From the NCBI GenBank assembly GCA_902475245.1, contig CABRYP010000031.1, positions 1 through 27,481 on the forward strand: a stretch of DNA of 27,481 bases, given 5' to 3'. The notes beneath the pieces are model-generated. The model made no database searches. It saw only the letters and a list, made by a program, of their open reading frames with translations, and had not been told where the DNA came from. Below are positions 15,700 to 22,510 of this stretch, in pieces. Both the position numbers and the translations under genes were made by a program. The DNA comes from an uncultured Collinsella sp. GTDB taxonomy: Bacteria > Actinomycetota > Coriobacteriia > Coriobacteriales > Coriobacteriaceae. The number at the start of each line of letters is the position of its first letter. The stretch's first letter is position 1.

Positions 15700-16530
15700 A
15701 TGGCTGTAAAGCACCTTAAGCCGACCTCCGCTGGTAGGCGTTGGCAGACGATCTCCGACTTCTCCGAGATCACCTGCACCAAGCCCGAGAAGTCTCTTCT
15801 CGAGCCCCTGCCCAAGAAGGCCGGTCGTAACAACAACGGCCGCATCACCACCCGCCACCAGGGCGGCGGCGTGAAGCGTCGTTACCGCGTGATCGACTTC
15901 AAGCGCAACAAGGACGGCGTGCCCGCCAAGGTTGCCACGATCGAGTACGATCCGAACCGTTCCGCTCGCATCGCTCTGCTGCACTACGCTGACGGTGAGA
16001 AGCGCTACATCCTGGCCCCCAAGGGCCTCGAGGTCGGTCAGACCATCATGTCCGGTTCTGACGCCGACATCAAGCCGGGCAACGCTCTGCCCCTCGCCGA
16101 CATCCCCGTCGGTACGCTCATCCACGCCGTCGAGTTCCAGCCGGGCAAGGGCGCCGCTATCGCCCGTTCCGCCGGTAACTCCTGCCAGCTGATGGGTAAG
16201 GAGGGCAAGTACGCTATCGTCCGTATGCCTTCCTCCGAGATGCGCCGCATCCTCGTTACCTGCCGCGCCACCGTCGGTGAGGTCGGCAACGCCGATCACT
16301 CCAACATCGTCATCGGCAAGGCCGGCCGTAAGCGTCACATGAACGTGCGCCCGACCGTCCGCGGTACCGTCATGAACCCTGTCGACCACCCGCACGGCGG
16401 TGGCGAGGGCAAGAACCACACCTCTGGTCGTCCCTCCGTTACCCCCTGGGGTAAGCCGACGAAGGGCCTTCGTACGCGCAAGAAGAAGAAGGTCTCGAAC
16501 CAGCACATCATTCGTCGCCGTAAGAAGTAA
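15700..16530 (+). CDS. rplB: 50S ribosomal protein L2
   Basis: Core large-subunit protein required for peptidyl transfer. The 276-residue protein starts MAVKHLKPTSAGRRWQ, has KSLLEPLPKKAGRNNNGRIT, GGGVKRRYRVIDFKR, and the highly conserved C-terminal stretch NPVDHPHGGGEGK containing the essential histidine, then RPSVTPWGKPTKG. AAAGGGA is five bases before the ATG. An in-frame reading from 15625 would add 25 residues unlike any L2 and is rejected. It opens the second transcription unit of the cluster. Confidence 0.97.
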   Translation: MAVKHLKPTSAGRRWQTISDFSEITCTKPEKSLLEPLPKKAGRNNNGRITTRHQGGGVKRRYRVIDFKRNKDGVPAKVATIEYDPNRSARIALLHYADGEKRYILAPKGLEVGQTIMSGSDADIKPGNALPLADIPVGTLIHAVEFQPGKGAAIARSAGNSCQLMGKEGKYAIVRMPSSEMRRILVTCRATVGEVGNADHSNIVIGKAGRKRHMNVRPTVRGTVMNPVDHPHGGGEGKNHTSGRPSVTPWGKPTKGLRTRKKKKVSNQHIIRRRKK

Positions 16531-16562
16531 TTTCGGATACCGAGTTTTAGGAGAAAGCACTT

Positions 16563-16823
16563 ATGAGCAGAAGTCTCAAAAAGGGCCCGTTCGTGGAGAC
16601 TCGCCTTCTCTCGCGTATCACCGCGATGAACGAGGCTGGCAAGAAGGACGTCGTGAAGACCTGGTCCCGCGCGTCCACCATCTTCCCCGAGATGGTTGGT
16701 CACACCATCGCCGTCCACGACGGCCGCAAGCATGTGCCCGTGTATGTTACCGAGTCCATGGTTGGTCACAAGCTCGGCGAGTTCGCGCCGACTCGTACGT
16801 TCCGTGGCCACAAGGCCAAATAG
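16563..16823 (+). CDS. rpsS: 30S ribosomal protein S19
   Basis: Small-subunit head protein near the A-site finger and S13. The 86-residue sequence MSRSLKKGPFVETRLL, WSRASTIFPEMVGHTIAVHDG, KHVPVYVTESMVGHKLGEF and PTRTFRGHK follows the family almost throughout; length is standard. AGGAGAAA precedes the ATG. It lies in the usual rplB-rpsS-rplV order. Confidence 0.97.
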   Translation: MSRSLKKGPFVETRLLSRITAMNEAGKKDVVKTWSRASTIFPEMVGHTIAVHDGRKHVPVYVTESMVGHKLGEFAPTRTFRGHKAK

Positions 16824-16837
16824 GGGGTTAACCGTAA

Positions 16838-17209
16838 ATGGCAACTAAGTCTATTGAAACTGAGGCCACCGAGGTTCGCGCCGTCGCTAAGTACGTGCGT
16901 GTTTCCCCCAGCAAGGCCCGCCTGGTGGTCGATCTGATCCGCCGCAAGCCTGTCGCTCAGGCCTTCGACATCCTCCACTTCTGCGACCGCGCCGTCGCCG
17001 TGGATGTCGAGAAGGTTCTCCGTTCCGCCGTTGCGAACGCCGAGAACAACAACGGTCTGCGTGCCGACAACCTGGTTGTCGCCGCTGCCTATGTTGACGA
17101 GGGTCCGACGCTTAAGCGCATCCGTCCCCGCGCCAAGGGTTCCGCTTCTCGCATTCTGAAGCGTACTTCCCACATCACCGTCGTCGTTGCTCCTCGAAAG
17201 GAGGCGTAA
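16838..17209 (+). CDS. rplV: 50S ribosomal protein L22
   Basis: Tunnel-lining large-subunit protein. The 123-residue sequence shows AVAKYVRVSPSKARLVVDLI, the RSAVANAENNNGLRADNLVV middle, and the beta-hairpin loop segment GPTLKRIRPRAKGSASRILK with the final HITVVV. A 15-residue acidic/threonine lead (MATKSIETEATEVRA) precedes the core. GGGGGTT lies before the ATG. Six bases separate it from rpsC. Confidence 0.96.
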   Translation: MATKSIETEATEVRAVAKYVRVSPSKARLVVDLIRRKPVAQAFDILHFCDRAVAVDVEKVLRSAVANAENNNGLRADNLVVAAAYVDEGPTLKRIRPRAKGSASRILKRTSHITVVVAPRKEA

Positions 17210-17215
17210 AGCTGT

Positions 17216-17926
17216 ATGGGTCAGAAAGTCTACCCCACCGGCTTCCGTCTTGGCATCACCGAGAACTGGCGCTCCCGCTGGTTCGCAGAGAAGGATTACG
17301 CTAAGACCCTCGGTAACGATCTCGAGATCCGCAAGTACCTCGAGAAGCGTCTTTCCCGCGCAGCTGTCTCCCGCGTCGAGATCGAGCGCGCTGGCGACAA
17401 GGTGAAGGTCATTATCCTCACCGCTCGCCCCGGCGTTGTCATCGGTAAGAAGGGTGCCGAGATCGATACCCTCCGCACCGAGCTCGAGAAGGTCGCTGGC
17501 GTCTCCAAGGGCCAGCTCTCCGTCGACGTTGTCGAGATCAAGCGCCCCGAGCTCGACGCCAACCTCGTTGCTCAGTCTATCGCCGAGCAGCTCGAGGGCC
17601 GCGTTGCCTTCCGTCGCGCTATGCGCAAGGCTGTCCAGTCCGCCCGCAAGGCCGGCGCTAAGGGCATCCGTATCCAGTGCTCCGGTCGTCTCGGCGGTGC
17701 CGAGATGGGCCGTCGTGAGTGGTACCGCGAGGGTCGCGTGCCTCTGCACACCCTCCGTGCCAAGATCGACTACGGCACGGCTGTCGCCAGCACCACCATG
17801 GGCGCTTGCGGCGTGAAGGTCTGGATTTACCTGGGCGAGAAGCTCCCGGGCCAGCCTGTTCCCAACCCTGCACTCGAGGGCTCTTCCCGTCCTCGTCGTC
17901 GTAACTCCGAGAGGAGGGGTCAGTAG
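17216..17926 (+). CDS. rpsC: 30S ribosomal protein S3
   Basis: Small-subunit protein at the mRNA entry, with helicase function. The 236-residue protein starts MGQKVYPTGFRLGITENWRS, carries the KH-type RNA-binding loop VVIGKKGAEIDTLR, and has the C-terminal domain with GRLGGAEMGRREWYREGRVPL and DYGTAVASTTMGACGVKVWI. GGAGG lies upstream inside the end of rplV. The stop codon overlaps the rplP GTG by one base. Confidence 0.97.
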   Translation: MGQKVYPTGFRLGITENWRSRWFAEKDYAKTLGNDLEIRKYLEKRLSRAAVSRVEIERAGDKVKVIILTARPGVVIGKKGAEIDTLRTELEKVAGVSKGQLSVDVVEIKRPELDANLVAQSIAEQLEGRVAFRRAMRKAVQSARKAGAKGIRIQCSGRLGGAEMGRREWYREGRVPLHTLRAKIDYGTAVASTTMGACGVKVWIYLGEKLPGQPVPNPALEGSSRPRRRNSERRGQ

Positions 17927-18429
17927 TGCTTGCCCCTAAGCGTATTCTTCACCGCAAGGTGCAGCGTGGCTCCATGAAGGGCCAGGCCAAGGGTAATACC
18001 GAGCTGCATTTCGGCGAGTTTGGTATCCAGGCTCTCGAGGCCCATTGGATCACCAACCGTCAGATCGAGGCCGCTCGTATTGCCATGACCCGCTACATGA
18101 AGCGTGGCGGTCGTGTCTACATCACGATCTTCCCCGATAAGCCCATCACCAAGAAGCCTGCCGAGACTCGCATGGGTTCTGGTAAGGGTAACCCCGAGGA
18201 GTGGGTGGCCGTCGTCAAGCCCGGCCGCATCATGTTCGAGGTCAAGGGTGTTCCCGAGGAGGTCGCTCGCGAGGCTCTGCGTCTTGCGCAGCACAAGCTC
18301 CCCATCAAGACCAAGATTGTTGCTGCCAAGAACGCTGAGCAGCGCATCGAGAAGGAGATGGCTGAGGAGGCCGCTCTCGAGGCCAAGTGGGCTGCTGAGG
18401 ACGCCGCCGCCGCCAAGGAGGAGAACTAA
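17926..18429 (+). CDS. rplP: 50S ribosomal protein L16 with acidic C-terminal extension
   Basis: Large-subunit protein at the A-site/central protuberance. The sequence starts MLAPKRILHRKVQRGSMKG from a GTG that overlaps the rpsC stop by one base, with GAGGAGGGG upstream. The core includes LEAHWITNRQIEAARIAM, GGRVYITIFPDKPITKKP, MGSGKGNPEEWVAVVKPGRI and EALRLAQHKLPIKTKIV. At 167 residues it is about 27-30 longer than typical L16. The extra tail after residue 138 is rich in Ala and Glu and ends AAAAKEEN. The tail is seen directly; its role is unknown. Confidence 0.96.
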   Translation: MLAPKRILHRKVQRGSMKGQAKGNTELHFGEFGIQALEAHWITNRQIEAARIAMTRYMKRGGRVYITIFPDKPITKKPAETRMGSGKGNPEEWVAVVKPGRIMFEVKGVPEEVAREALRLAQHKLPIKTKIVAAKNAEQRIEKEMAEEAALEAKWAAEDAAAAKEEN

Positions 18430-18644
18430 TGAAGCCCGCAGAGATTCGTGAGCTCTCGGACGCTCAGCTCGTTGAGAAGCTGAAGGAAATGCGCGCCGAG
18501 CTCTTTAACCTTCGTTTCCAGATGGCTACCAGCCAGCTGGACAACACCGCTCGCGTCAACACCGTGAAGAAGGACATCGCTCGCGTCCTCACGGAGCAGC
18601 GCGCCCGCGAGATCGCAGCGGAGAAGTCCGCTGTCGCCGAGTAG
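18429..18644 (+). CDS. rpmC: 50S ribosomal protein L29
   Basis: Small helical protein next to L23 at the exit. The 71-residue sequence has ELSDAQLVEKLKEMRAELFN, LRFQMATSQLDNTARVN and KDIARVLTEQRARE, the standard L29 pattern. The ATG overlaps the rplP stop by one base (TAATG). Order rplP-rpmC-rpsQ is canonical. Confidence 0.96.
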   Translation: MKPAEIRELSDAQLVEKLKEMRAELFNLRFQMATSQLDNTARVNTVKKDIARVLTEQRAREIAAEKSAVAE

Positions 18645-18660
18645 GACCTAAGGAGAGAAC

Positions 18661-18921
18661 ATGACTGATTCGCGTAACTCGCGTAAGGTCCGTACGGGTG
18701 TCGTTACCTCCGTCTCCGGTGCCAAGACCATTGTTGTCACCATCACCGAGCGCAAGCGTCACCCCAAGTACGGCAAGATGATGACCAGCTCCAAGAAGCT
18801 GCACGCTCACGACGAGGAGTGCACGGCTGGCGTGGGCGACACCGTCCGCGTTATGGAGACCCGTCCTATGTCCAAGATGAAGCGTTGGCGCCTCATCGAG
18901 GTCGTCGAGCGCGCTAAATAA
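18661..18921 (+). CDS. rpsQ: 30S ribosomal protein S17
   Basis: OB-fold small-subunit protein. The 86-residue sequence shows RKVRTGVVTSVSGAKTIVV, ERKRHPKYGKMMTSSKKLHA, the HDEECTAGVGDTVRVMETRP segment and LSK-like MSKMKRWRLIEVVERA. AAGGAGAG precedes the ATG. It is the last gene before the structured gap leading to rplN. Confidence 0.96.
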   Translation: MTDSRNSRKVRTGVVTSVSGAKTIVVTITERKRHPKYGKMMTSSKKLHAHDEECTAGVGDTVRVMETRPMSKMKRWRLIEVVERAK

Positions 18922-18948
18922 GCAGTCGCTCTTACGACTTGTACGTTT

Positions 18949-19014
18949 CCGAAGATGTGCGTATGCCTGGCTTGCATACCACAGGCCGTATAAAGGCAGC
19001 GCACCTCTCTTCGG
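18949..19014 (+). promoter_or_regulatory. Structured mRNA leader between rpsQ and rplN
   Basis: Nested pairings can be drawn: CCGAAGA (18949-18955) with TCTTCGG (19008-19014), GTGCG (18957-18961) with CGCAC (19000-19004), and either GCCTG (18965-18969) with CAGGC (18982-18986) or the competing hairpin GTATGC (18961-18966) with GCATAC (18974-18979). The alternatives are mutually exclusive, as in a switch. TATAAA at 18989-18994 resembles a -10 but lacks a matching -35. The element lies 25 bases before the rplN ATG in a spot where these genes usually have almost no gap. Confidence 0.6.
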
Positions 19015-19039
19015 TTCTTAGTTCGGAGGAACATCTACC

Positions 19040-19408
19040 ATGATTCAGATGCAAACCATGCTGAACGTCGCCGACAACTCCGGCGCTCGCAAGATTCGCT
19101 GCATCAAGGTGCTTGGCGGTTCCAAGCGTCGTTATGCAGGCATCGGCGATGTGTTCATCGGTGCTGTCCAGGAGGCTACCCCTGGCGCCAACGTCAAGAA
19201 GAAGGACGTTGTCCGTTGCGTCGTCGTTCGCACCGTTAAGGAGATCCGCCGCAAGGATGGCTCCTACATTCGCTTTGATGAGAACGCCTGCGTTGTCATC
19301 AACAACGATGGTTCGCCCGTCGGCACCCGTATCTTCGGGCCCGTCGCTCGCGAGCTTCGTGACAAGAAGTACATGAAGATCGTCTCGCTCGCTCCCGAGA
19401 CCCTGTAG
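19040..19408 (+). CDS. rplN: 50S ribosomal protein L14
   Basis: Large-subunit protein at the subunit interface. The 122-residue sequence starts MIQMQTMLNVADNSGARKI and has CIKVLGGSKRRYAGIGDVF, KKKDVVRCVVVRTVKEIRR, GSYIRFDENACVVINNDGSP and TRIFGPVARELRDKKYMKIV; the length is exactly that of the family. GGAGGAA precedes the ATG. It opens the third, two-gene unit of the cluster. Confidence 0.97.
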   Translation: MIQMQTMLNVADNSGARKIRCIKVLGGSKRRYAGIGDVFIGAVQEATPGANVKKKDVVRCVVVRTVKEIRRKDGSYIRFDENACVVINNDGSPVGTRIFGPVARELRDKKYMKIVSLAPETL

Positions 19409-19421
19409 TTAGGGGAGATAT

Positions 19422-19727
19422 ATGTATATCAAGAAGGGCGATAAGGTCCAGGTTCTCTCTGGTAAGGATCGCGGCAAGCAGGGCGTTGTCCTGCGTGCTC
19501 TCCCCGCCGAGAACAAGGTCGTTGTCGAGGGCGTTTCGGTCGTCAAGAAGGCCGTCAAGCCCAACGCTGCCAACCAGCAGGGCGGCATCGTTTCGCAGGA
19601 GGCTCCTATCGACGCCTCCAACGTCAATCTCGTTTGCCCCGAGTGCGGTAAGGTTACCCGCGTCGGTCACGAGAAGGACGGCAAGAACAAGCTGCGCGTC
19701 TGCAAGAAGTGCGGCCACAAGTTCTAA
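19422..19727 (+). CDS. rplX: 50S ribosomal protein L24 with zinc ribbon
   Basis: Assembly-initiating large-subunit protein. The 101-residue sequence starts with the KOW motif region YIKKGDKVQVLSGKDRGKQG and has KKAVKPNAANQQGG. It ends with a C4 zinc ribbon, CPECGK and CKKCGHKF, found in many actinobacterial L24 proteins. Normally rplE, rpsN/rpsZ, rpsH and others follow; here a strong terminator follows 26 bases later and none of those genes is in the window. Confidence 0.95.
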   Translation: MYIKKGDKVQVLSGKDRGKQGVVLRALPAENKVVVEGVSVVKKAVKPNAANQQGGIVSQEAPIDASNVNLVCPECGKVTRVGHEKDGKNKLRVCKKCGHKF

Positions 19728-19753
19728 GCTGCCCGCAACATCAAGTTGCTAGC

Positions 19754-19790
19754 AAAGGCCCGGATGCCCCACGGCACCCGGGCCTTTTTC
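19754..19790 (+). terminator. Strong rho-independent terminator after rplX
   Basis: AAAGGCCCGG (19754-19763) pairs perfectly with CCGGGCCTTT (19778-19787), extended inside by TGCC (19765-19768) with GGCA (19773-19776), and followed by a T run to 19789. It clearly ends the ribosomal protein cluster at rplX. Confidence 0.9.
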
Positions 19791-19810
19791 TATCTCTACT
19801 CATTGGGTAC

Positions 19811-19967
19811 TCATTGGGGACAGACTTAAATGAGTGGCCGTTGAAATGCCGGCACCTGGGGGCGTTCATTTTCTGTCGGCAGCTGGGGACGACCATTCAT
19901 TGGGGACAGACTTAAATGACCAGTCGTTGGGGGGACAGTCTCTATGTGCCGGCAGTTTGGGGCGGTC
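19811..19967. repeat. GGGGACAG-type intergenic repeat, two units
   Basis: A 23-bp sequence beginning TCATTGGGGACAGAC occurs identically at 19811-19833 and 19897-19919; its ends, TCATT and AATGA, are inverted. Around it are three imperfect copies of a GYCGGCA...GGGGRCG motif (near 19848, 19875 and 19951), so the region looks like a degenerate tandem array. A second GGGGGGACAGTCTC follows at about 19930. No coding sequence is present. GGGGACAG-type repeats are often linked to REP-associated transposases in other bacteria; none is seen here, so that link is inference. Confidence 0.65.
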
Positions 19968-20152
19968 CTTTGATGTCCGATGCCCCCAGAGGGGTCGAGT
20001 ATCACGGACTACTCTGTCTTTTAGGGCTTTGGTGTTCCGCTTCTTTATGTTTTACAAGGATCCTCGCATGCGCATTATCGCGCATAACATTGCGTGTTAA
20101 TGCGTATGACCGCGTAAAAATGTGCAAAATATGGCTAAATAATGACCGACAA

Positions 20153-20193
20153 GCAAATAAACACGCAAATACGAGCAAATGCGCGCGCATTTG
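20153..20193. promoter_or_regulatory. Putative operator: phased GCAAAT repeats and an 18-bp palindrome
   Basis: GCAAAT occurs at 20153-20158, 20165-20170 and 20175-20180, spaced 12 and 10 bp. The last copy forms part of a perfect 18-bp palindrome, CAAATGCGCGCGCATTTG, at 20176-20193. This lies 55 bp before the oxidoreductase ATG and is preceded by AT-rich sequence that may hold the promoter. The downstream DeoR-family regulator is the natural candidate to bind it. The repeats are seen; the binding is inference. Confidence 0.55.
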
Positions 20194-20247
20194 TGCGAAT
20201 ATAGGGCTATTGGAAATGAAGAACTTCCGATGATTCAGGAGGCACAT

Positions 20248-21327
20248 ATGGCAGATTCCAAGCAGGCTCCACTCGACTCCGCGGCAGCCGCAAAGGCAGC
20301 GTTCGCTTCGGTCCAGGGCAAGCCGTTCCCCGATGATATCTTTACGGCTCCCGAGCTTCGTTGGGCTGTGATCGGATGCGGTGTTATCGCCAACCAAATG
20401 GCCCAGTCCCTCGCGCTGGCCGGCCGCAAGCTTGCGGGCGTCGCCAACCGCACGCTGTCCAAGGCCCAGGCTTTTGCTGAGCAGTATGGCATCGAGAAGG
20501 TCTATGAAACGGTTGAGGACCTCTATGCCGATCCGGATATCGACGCCGTCTATATCACCACGCCGCACAACACGCATATCACCTATCTGCGTGCCGCGCT
20601 GGCCGCCGGCAAGCACGTGCTCTGCGAGAAGGCCATTACCCTCAACTCTGCCGAGCTCGACGAGGCCCGTACCATCGCCGACGAGCACAACGTGGTCCTT
20701 ATGGATGCTACCACGGTGCTCCACATGCCGCTGTATCAGGAGCTGCGCCGTCGCATGGATGCGGGCGACTTTGGCCGCATGAACCTCGCTCAGCTCAACT
20801 TTGGCAGCTATAAGGAGTACGGCGACCTGACCAACCGCTTCTACAACCGCAGCCTTGCCGGCGGCGCCATGCTCGATATTGGCGTGTATGCCCTGTCCGT
20901 CATGCGCCTCTTTATGGCAAGCCAGCCCGCTGAGGTCGTTTCGCTGGGCAATACCTGCGAGACTGGCGTTGACGTCGCAGGTGGCATTGTCTGCCGTAAC
21001 GCCGAGCAGCAGCTGGGCGTCGTGAGCCTTACGCTCCACTCCAAGCAGCCCAAGCGCTCGGTTATCAGCTTCGACAAGTGTTATATCGAGGTCAACGAGT
21101 ATCCGCGTGCCGACCATGCGACCATCGTGTGGACTGCAGACGGTCACCGCGAGGAGGTCCACACTGGCACCGAGGCCTACGCACTGTGCTACGAGATGGC
21201 CGACCTGGAGAAGGCCGTTGCCGGCGATGATTCTAAGCGCGAGCTTCTGGGCTATGCTTCCGATGTTATGGAGCTGATGACCAAGCTCCGCGCCGATTGG
21301 GGAGTCGTGTACCCCGAGGAGGAGTAA
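20248..21327 (+). CDS. Gfo/Idh/MocA family NAD(P)-dependent oxidoreductase
   Basis: A 359-residue two-domain dehydrogenase of the glucose-fructose oxidoreductase / inositol dehydrogenase type, probably acting on a sugar, polyol or cyclitol derivative. The Rossmann loop GCGVIA is at 43-48, TTPHNTH near 104-110, the signature CEKA at 126-129 (a variant of the EKP motif, with the catalytic-site lysine), and GGAMLDIGVYAL in the C-terminal domain. About 35 residues precede the first strand, more than usual. The ATG at 20248 follows CAGGAGGC; the upstream in-frame ATG at 20179 lies inside the palindrome and is rejected. It is followed three bases later by a DeoR-type regulator. Substrate unknown. 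Confidence 0.88.
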   Translation: MADSKQAPLDSAAAAKAAFASVQGKPFPDDIFTAPELRWAVIGCGVIANQMAQSLALAGRKLAGVANRTLSKAQAFAEQYGIEKVYETVEDLYADPDIDAVYITTPHNTHITYLRAALAAGKHVLCEKAITLNSAELDEARTIADEHNVVLMDATTVLHMPLYQELRRRMDAGDFGRMNLAQLNFGSYKEYGDLTNRFYNRSLAGGAMLDIGVYALSVMRLFMASQPAEVVSLGNTCETGVDVAGGIVCRNAEQQLGVVSLTLHSKQPKRSVISFDKCYIEVNEYPRADHATIVWTADGHREEVHTGTEAYALCYEMADLEKAVAGDDSKRELLGYASDVMELMTKLRADWGVVYPEEE

Positions 21328-21330
21328 ACG

Positions 21331-22077
21331 ATGCTTGCGGAAGATAGGCTCAACGAGATCGTGTCGATGGTGCAGCAGACCGGCTCGGTTACCGTGCCGG
21401 AGCTTGCTGAGGCCCTGGGCGTGACGGCGTCTACTATTCGGCGCGACCTGCAGACGCTCGACCGAGCACACCGTATCGCCAAGGTGCACGGAGGTGCGAC
21501 AAGTCTGGAGCGCGCGCACGTGACGCGCGACCTGACGATCAGCGAGCGCAGTGATCTCCATAACGATGACAAGGAGCGCATCTGCGCCCGTGCCGCGGCC
21601 CTGGTGGAGCCCGATAGCTTTGTGTATATCGATTCGGGCTCCACGACCCTCAAGCTCATCGAGCATCTTCCGCGCCTTGAGGGTGTCACCTATGTGACTG
21701 ATTCCGTGCTCCATGCTCAGCATCTCGCCCTGCGCGGTATGCGCACCGTGGTGCTAGGCGGCGAGCTCAAGCCCGAGACCGAGGCGCTCGTCGGTCCCGA
21801 CGCCTTGGCAACCCTGGACCGCTATAACTTCAACTGCGGTTTTTGGGGTTCCAATGGCATCGCCGCCGAGCAAGGTCTCACCACACCGGATATCGAGGAA
21901 GCGCAAGTCAAGCGTATCTCGATGCGCCATACCGCCAAACGCTTCGTAATCTCGGACGCCAGCAAATTCGGCATGGTGGCGCCCGTCAAGTTCGCGGACT
22001 TCCGCGACGCAACGATTATTACTGCGGGCGAAGTACCAGCCAAATACCAGACGATGGATAACGTCATCACGGTCTAG
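21331..22077 (+). CDS. DeoR family transcriptional regulator
   Basis: A 248-residue sugar-responsive regulator. The N-terminal winged helix reads RLNEIVSMVQQTGSVTVPEL, then LGVTASTIRRDLQTLD (recognition helix) and KVHGGA. The C-terminal DeoR sensor domain has YIDSGSTTLKL, TVVLGGELKPETEALVG, and GSNGIAAEQGLTTPDIEEAQVK, which in relatives binds phosphorylated sugars. GAGGAGG precedes the ATG. It is the second gene of a two-gene unit with the Gfo/Idh/MocA oxidoreductase and probably controls it through the GCAAAT sites upstream. The ligand is unknown. Confidence 0.92.
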   Translation: MLAEDRLNEIVSMVQQTGSVTVPELAEALGVTASTIRRDLQTLDRAHRIAKVHGGATSLERAHVTRDLTISERSDLHNDDKERICARAAALVEPDSFVYIDSGSTTLKLIEHLPRLEGVTYVTDSVLHAQHLALRGMRTVVLGGELKPETEALVGPDALATLDRYNFNCGFWGSNGIAAEQGLTTPDIEEAQVKRISMRHTAKRFVISDASKFGMVAPVKFADFRDATIITAGEVPAKYQTMDNVITV

Positions 22078-22103
22078 CGGCAGGGGACAGGACAAGGCCA
22101 AAG

Positions 22104-22136
22104 CCACCACAAAGGTGCCTGTCCCCGCTGTGGTGG
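22104..22136. repeat. CCACCACA hairpin repeat, copy 1
   Basis: CCACCACA (22104-22111) pairs with TGTGGTGG (22129-22136) around a loop AAGGTGCCTGTCCCCGC. A 23-base stretch, from CCACCACAAAGG to CTGTCCCC, is identical at 22475-22497. It sits 27 bases after the DeoR stop codon. The loop carries the CTGTCCCC core seen, inverted, in the GGGGACAG repeats. A further GGGGACAG lies at 22083-22090. Confidence 0.7.
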
Positions 22137-22170
22137 TTAGTAACGAAAACCGAGTAGTTTTCTCAATAGA

Positions 22171-22205
22171 AAAGCGGCAACGTCCATCACGGGCGTTGCC
22201 GCTTT
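22171..22205. terminator. Strong hairpin terminator between converging genes
   Basis: AAAGCGGCAACG (22171-22182) pairs perfectly with CGTTGCCGCTTT (22194-22205), extended inside by a G-T pair and two C-G pairs around a five-base loop. It lies between the plus-strand DeoR gene and the minus-strand rluA-like gene. T runs on both strands are short, so it may work in both directions. Confidence 0.75.
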
Positions 22206-22221
22206 CGTTGTCTGCCGGTTT

Positions 22222-22438
22222 GTCTAAGTCTGTAACAACTAGACCGTTAAAAGTGGGTTAGATGTTACAGATTGAGATACTTCCGAACCGCGACGTCCCT
22301 TTGTCTCGATCTGTAACATCTGGGACCGATTTTGCCGAGTTATTGTTACAGATTGAGATTTTCCCTTGAGGGGGATTCGAATGTCTCGATCTGTAACGGA
22401 TAGACCGGAAAATGGGTTCTAACTGTTACAGATCGAGA
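22222..22438. repeat. Three-unit array of alternating inverted 15-mers (BIME-like)
   Basis: The 15-mer GTCTCGATCTGTAAC, or a variant, and its inverse GTTACAGATYGAGAY alternate at 22222, 22264, 22303, 22345, 22383 and 22424, at 38-42 bp intervals. Each pair forms a stem around a 26-27 base loop that itself keeps a GACCG and a G(G/A)GTT core. Units repeat every 80-81 bp; the third has perfectly complementary arms. There is no coding sequence. The layout resembles bacterial interspersed mosaic elements rather than CRISPR because orientation alternates. Function unknown. Confidence 0.85.
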
Positions 22439-22471
22439 CGTTTTGGGACCGCGGCTGAGCCATCGCAGTCA

Positions 22472-22510
22472 AAACCACCACAAAGGTGCCTGTCCCCATT
22501 GTGGTGGTTT
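22472..22510. repeat. CCACCACA hairpin repeat, copy 2
   Basis: AAACCACCACA (22472-22482) pairs perfectly with TGTGGTGGTTT (22500-22510) around a 17-base loop. It shares a 23-base identical stretch with the copy at 22104. Its right arm overlaps the TAA stop of the rluA-like gene, so it may also act as the transcription end for that leftward operon, with a short T run on the minus strand. Confidence 0.75.

Noticed and set aside
20002..21723. Long minus-strand open frame of 573 codons opposite the oxidoreductase and DeoR genes
   Set aside because: Antisense to two convincing genes and without a recognisable domain.
22222..22438. CRISPR array
   Set aside because: The 15-mers alternate in orientation, spacers share sequence with each other, and there are no cas genes nearby.
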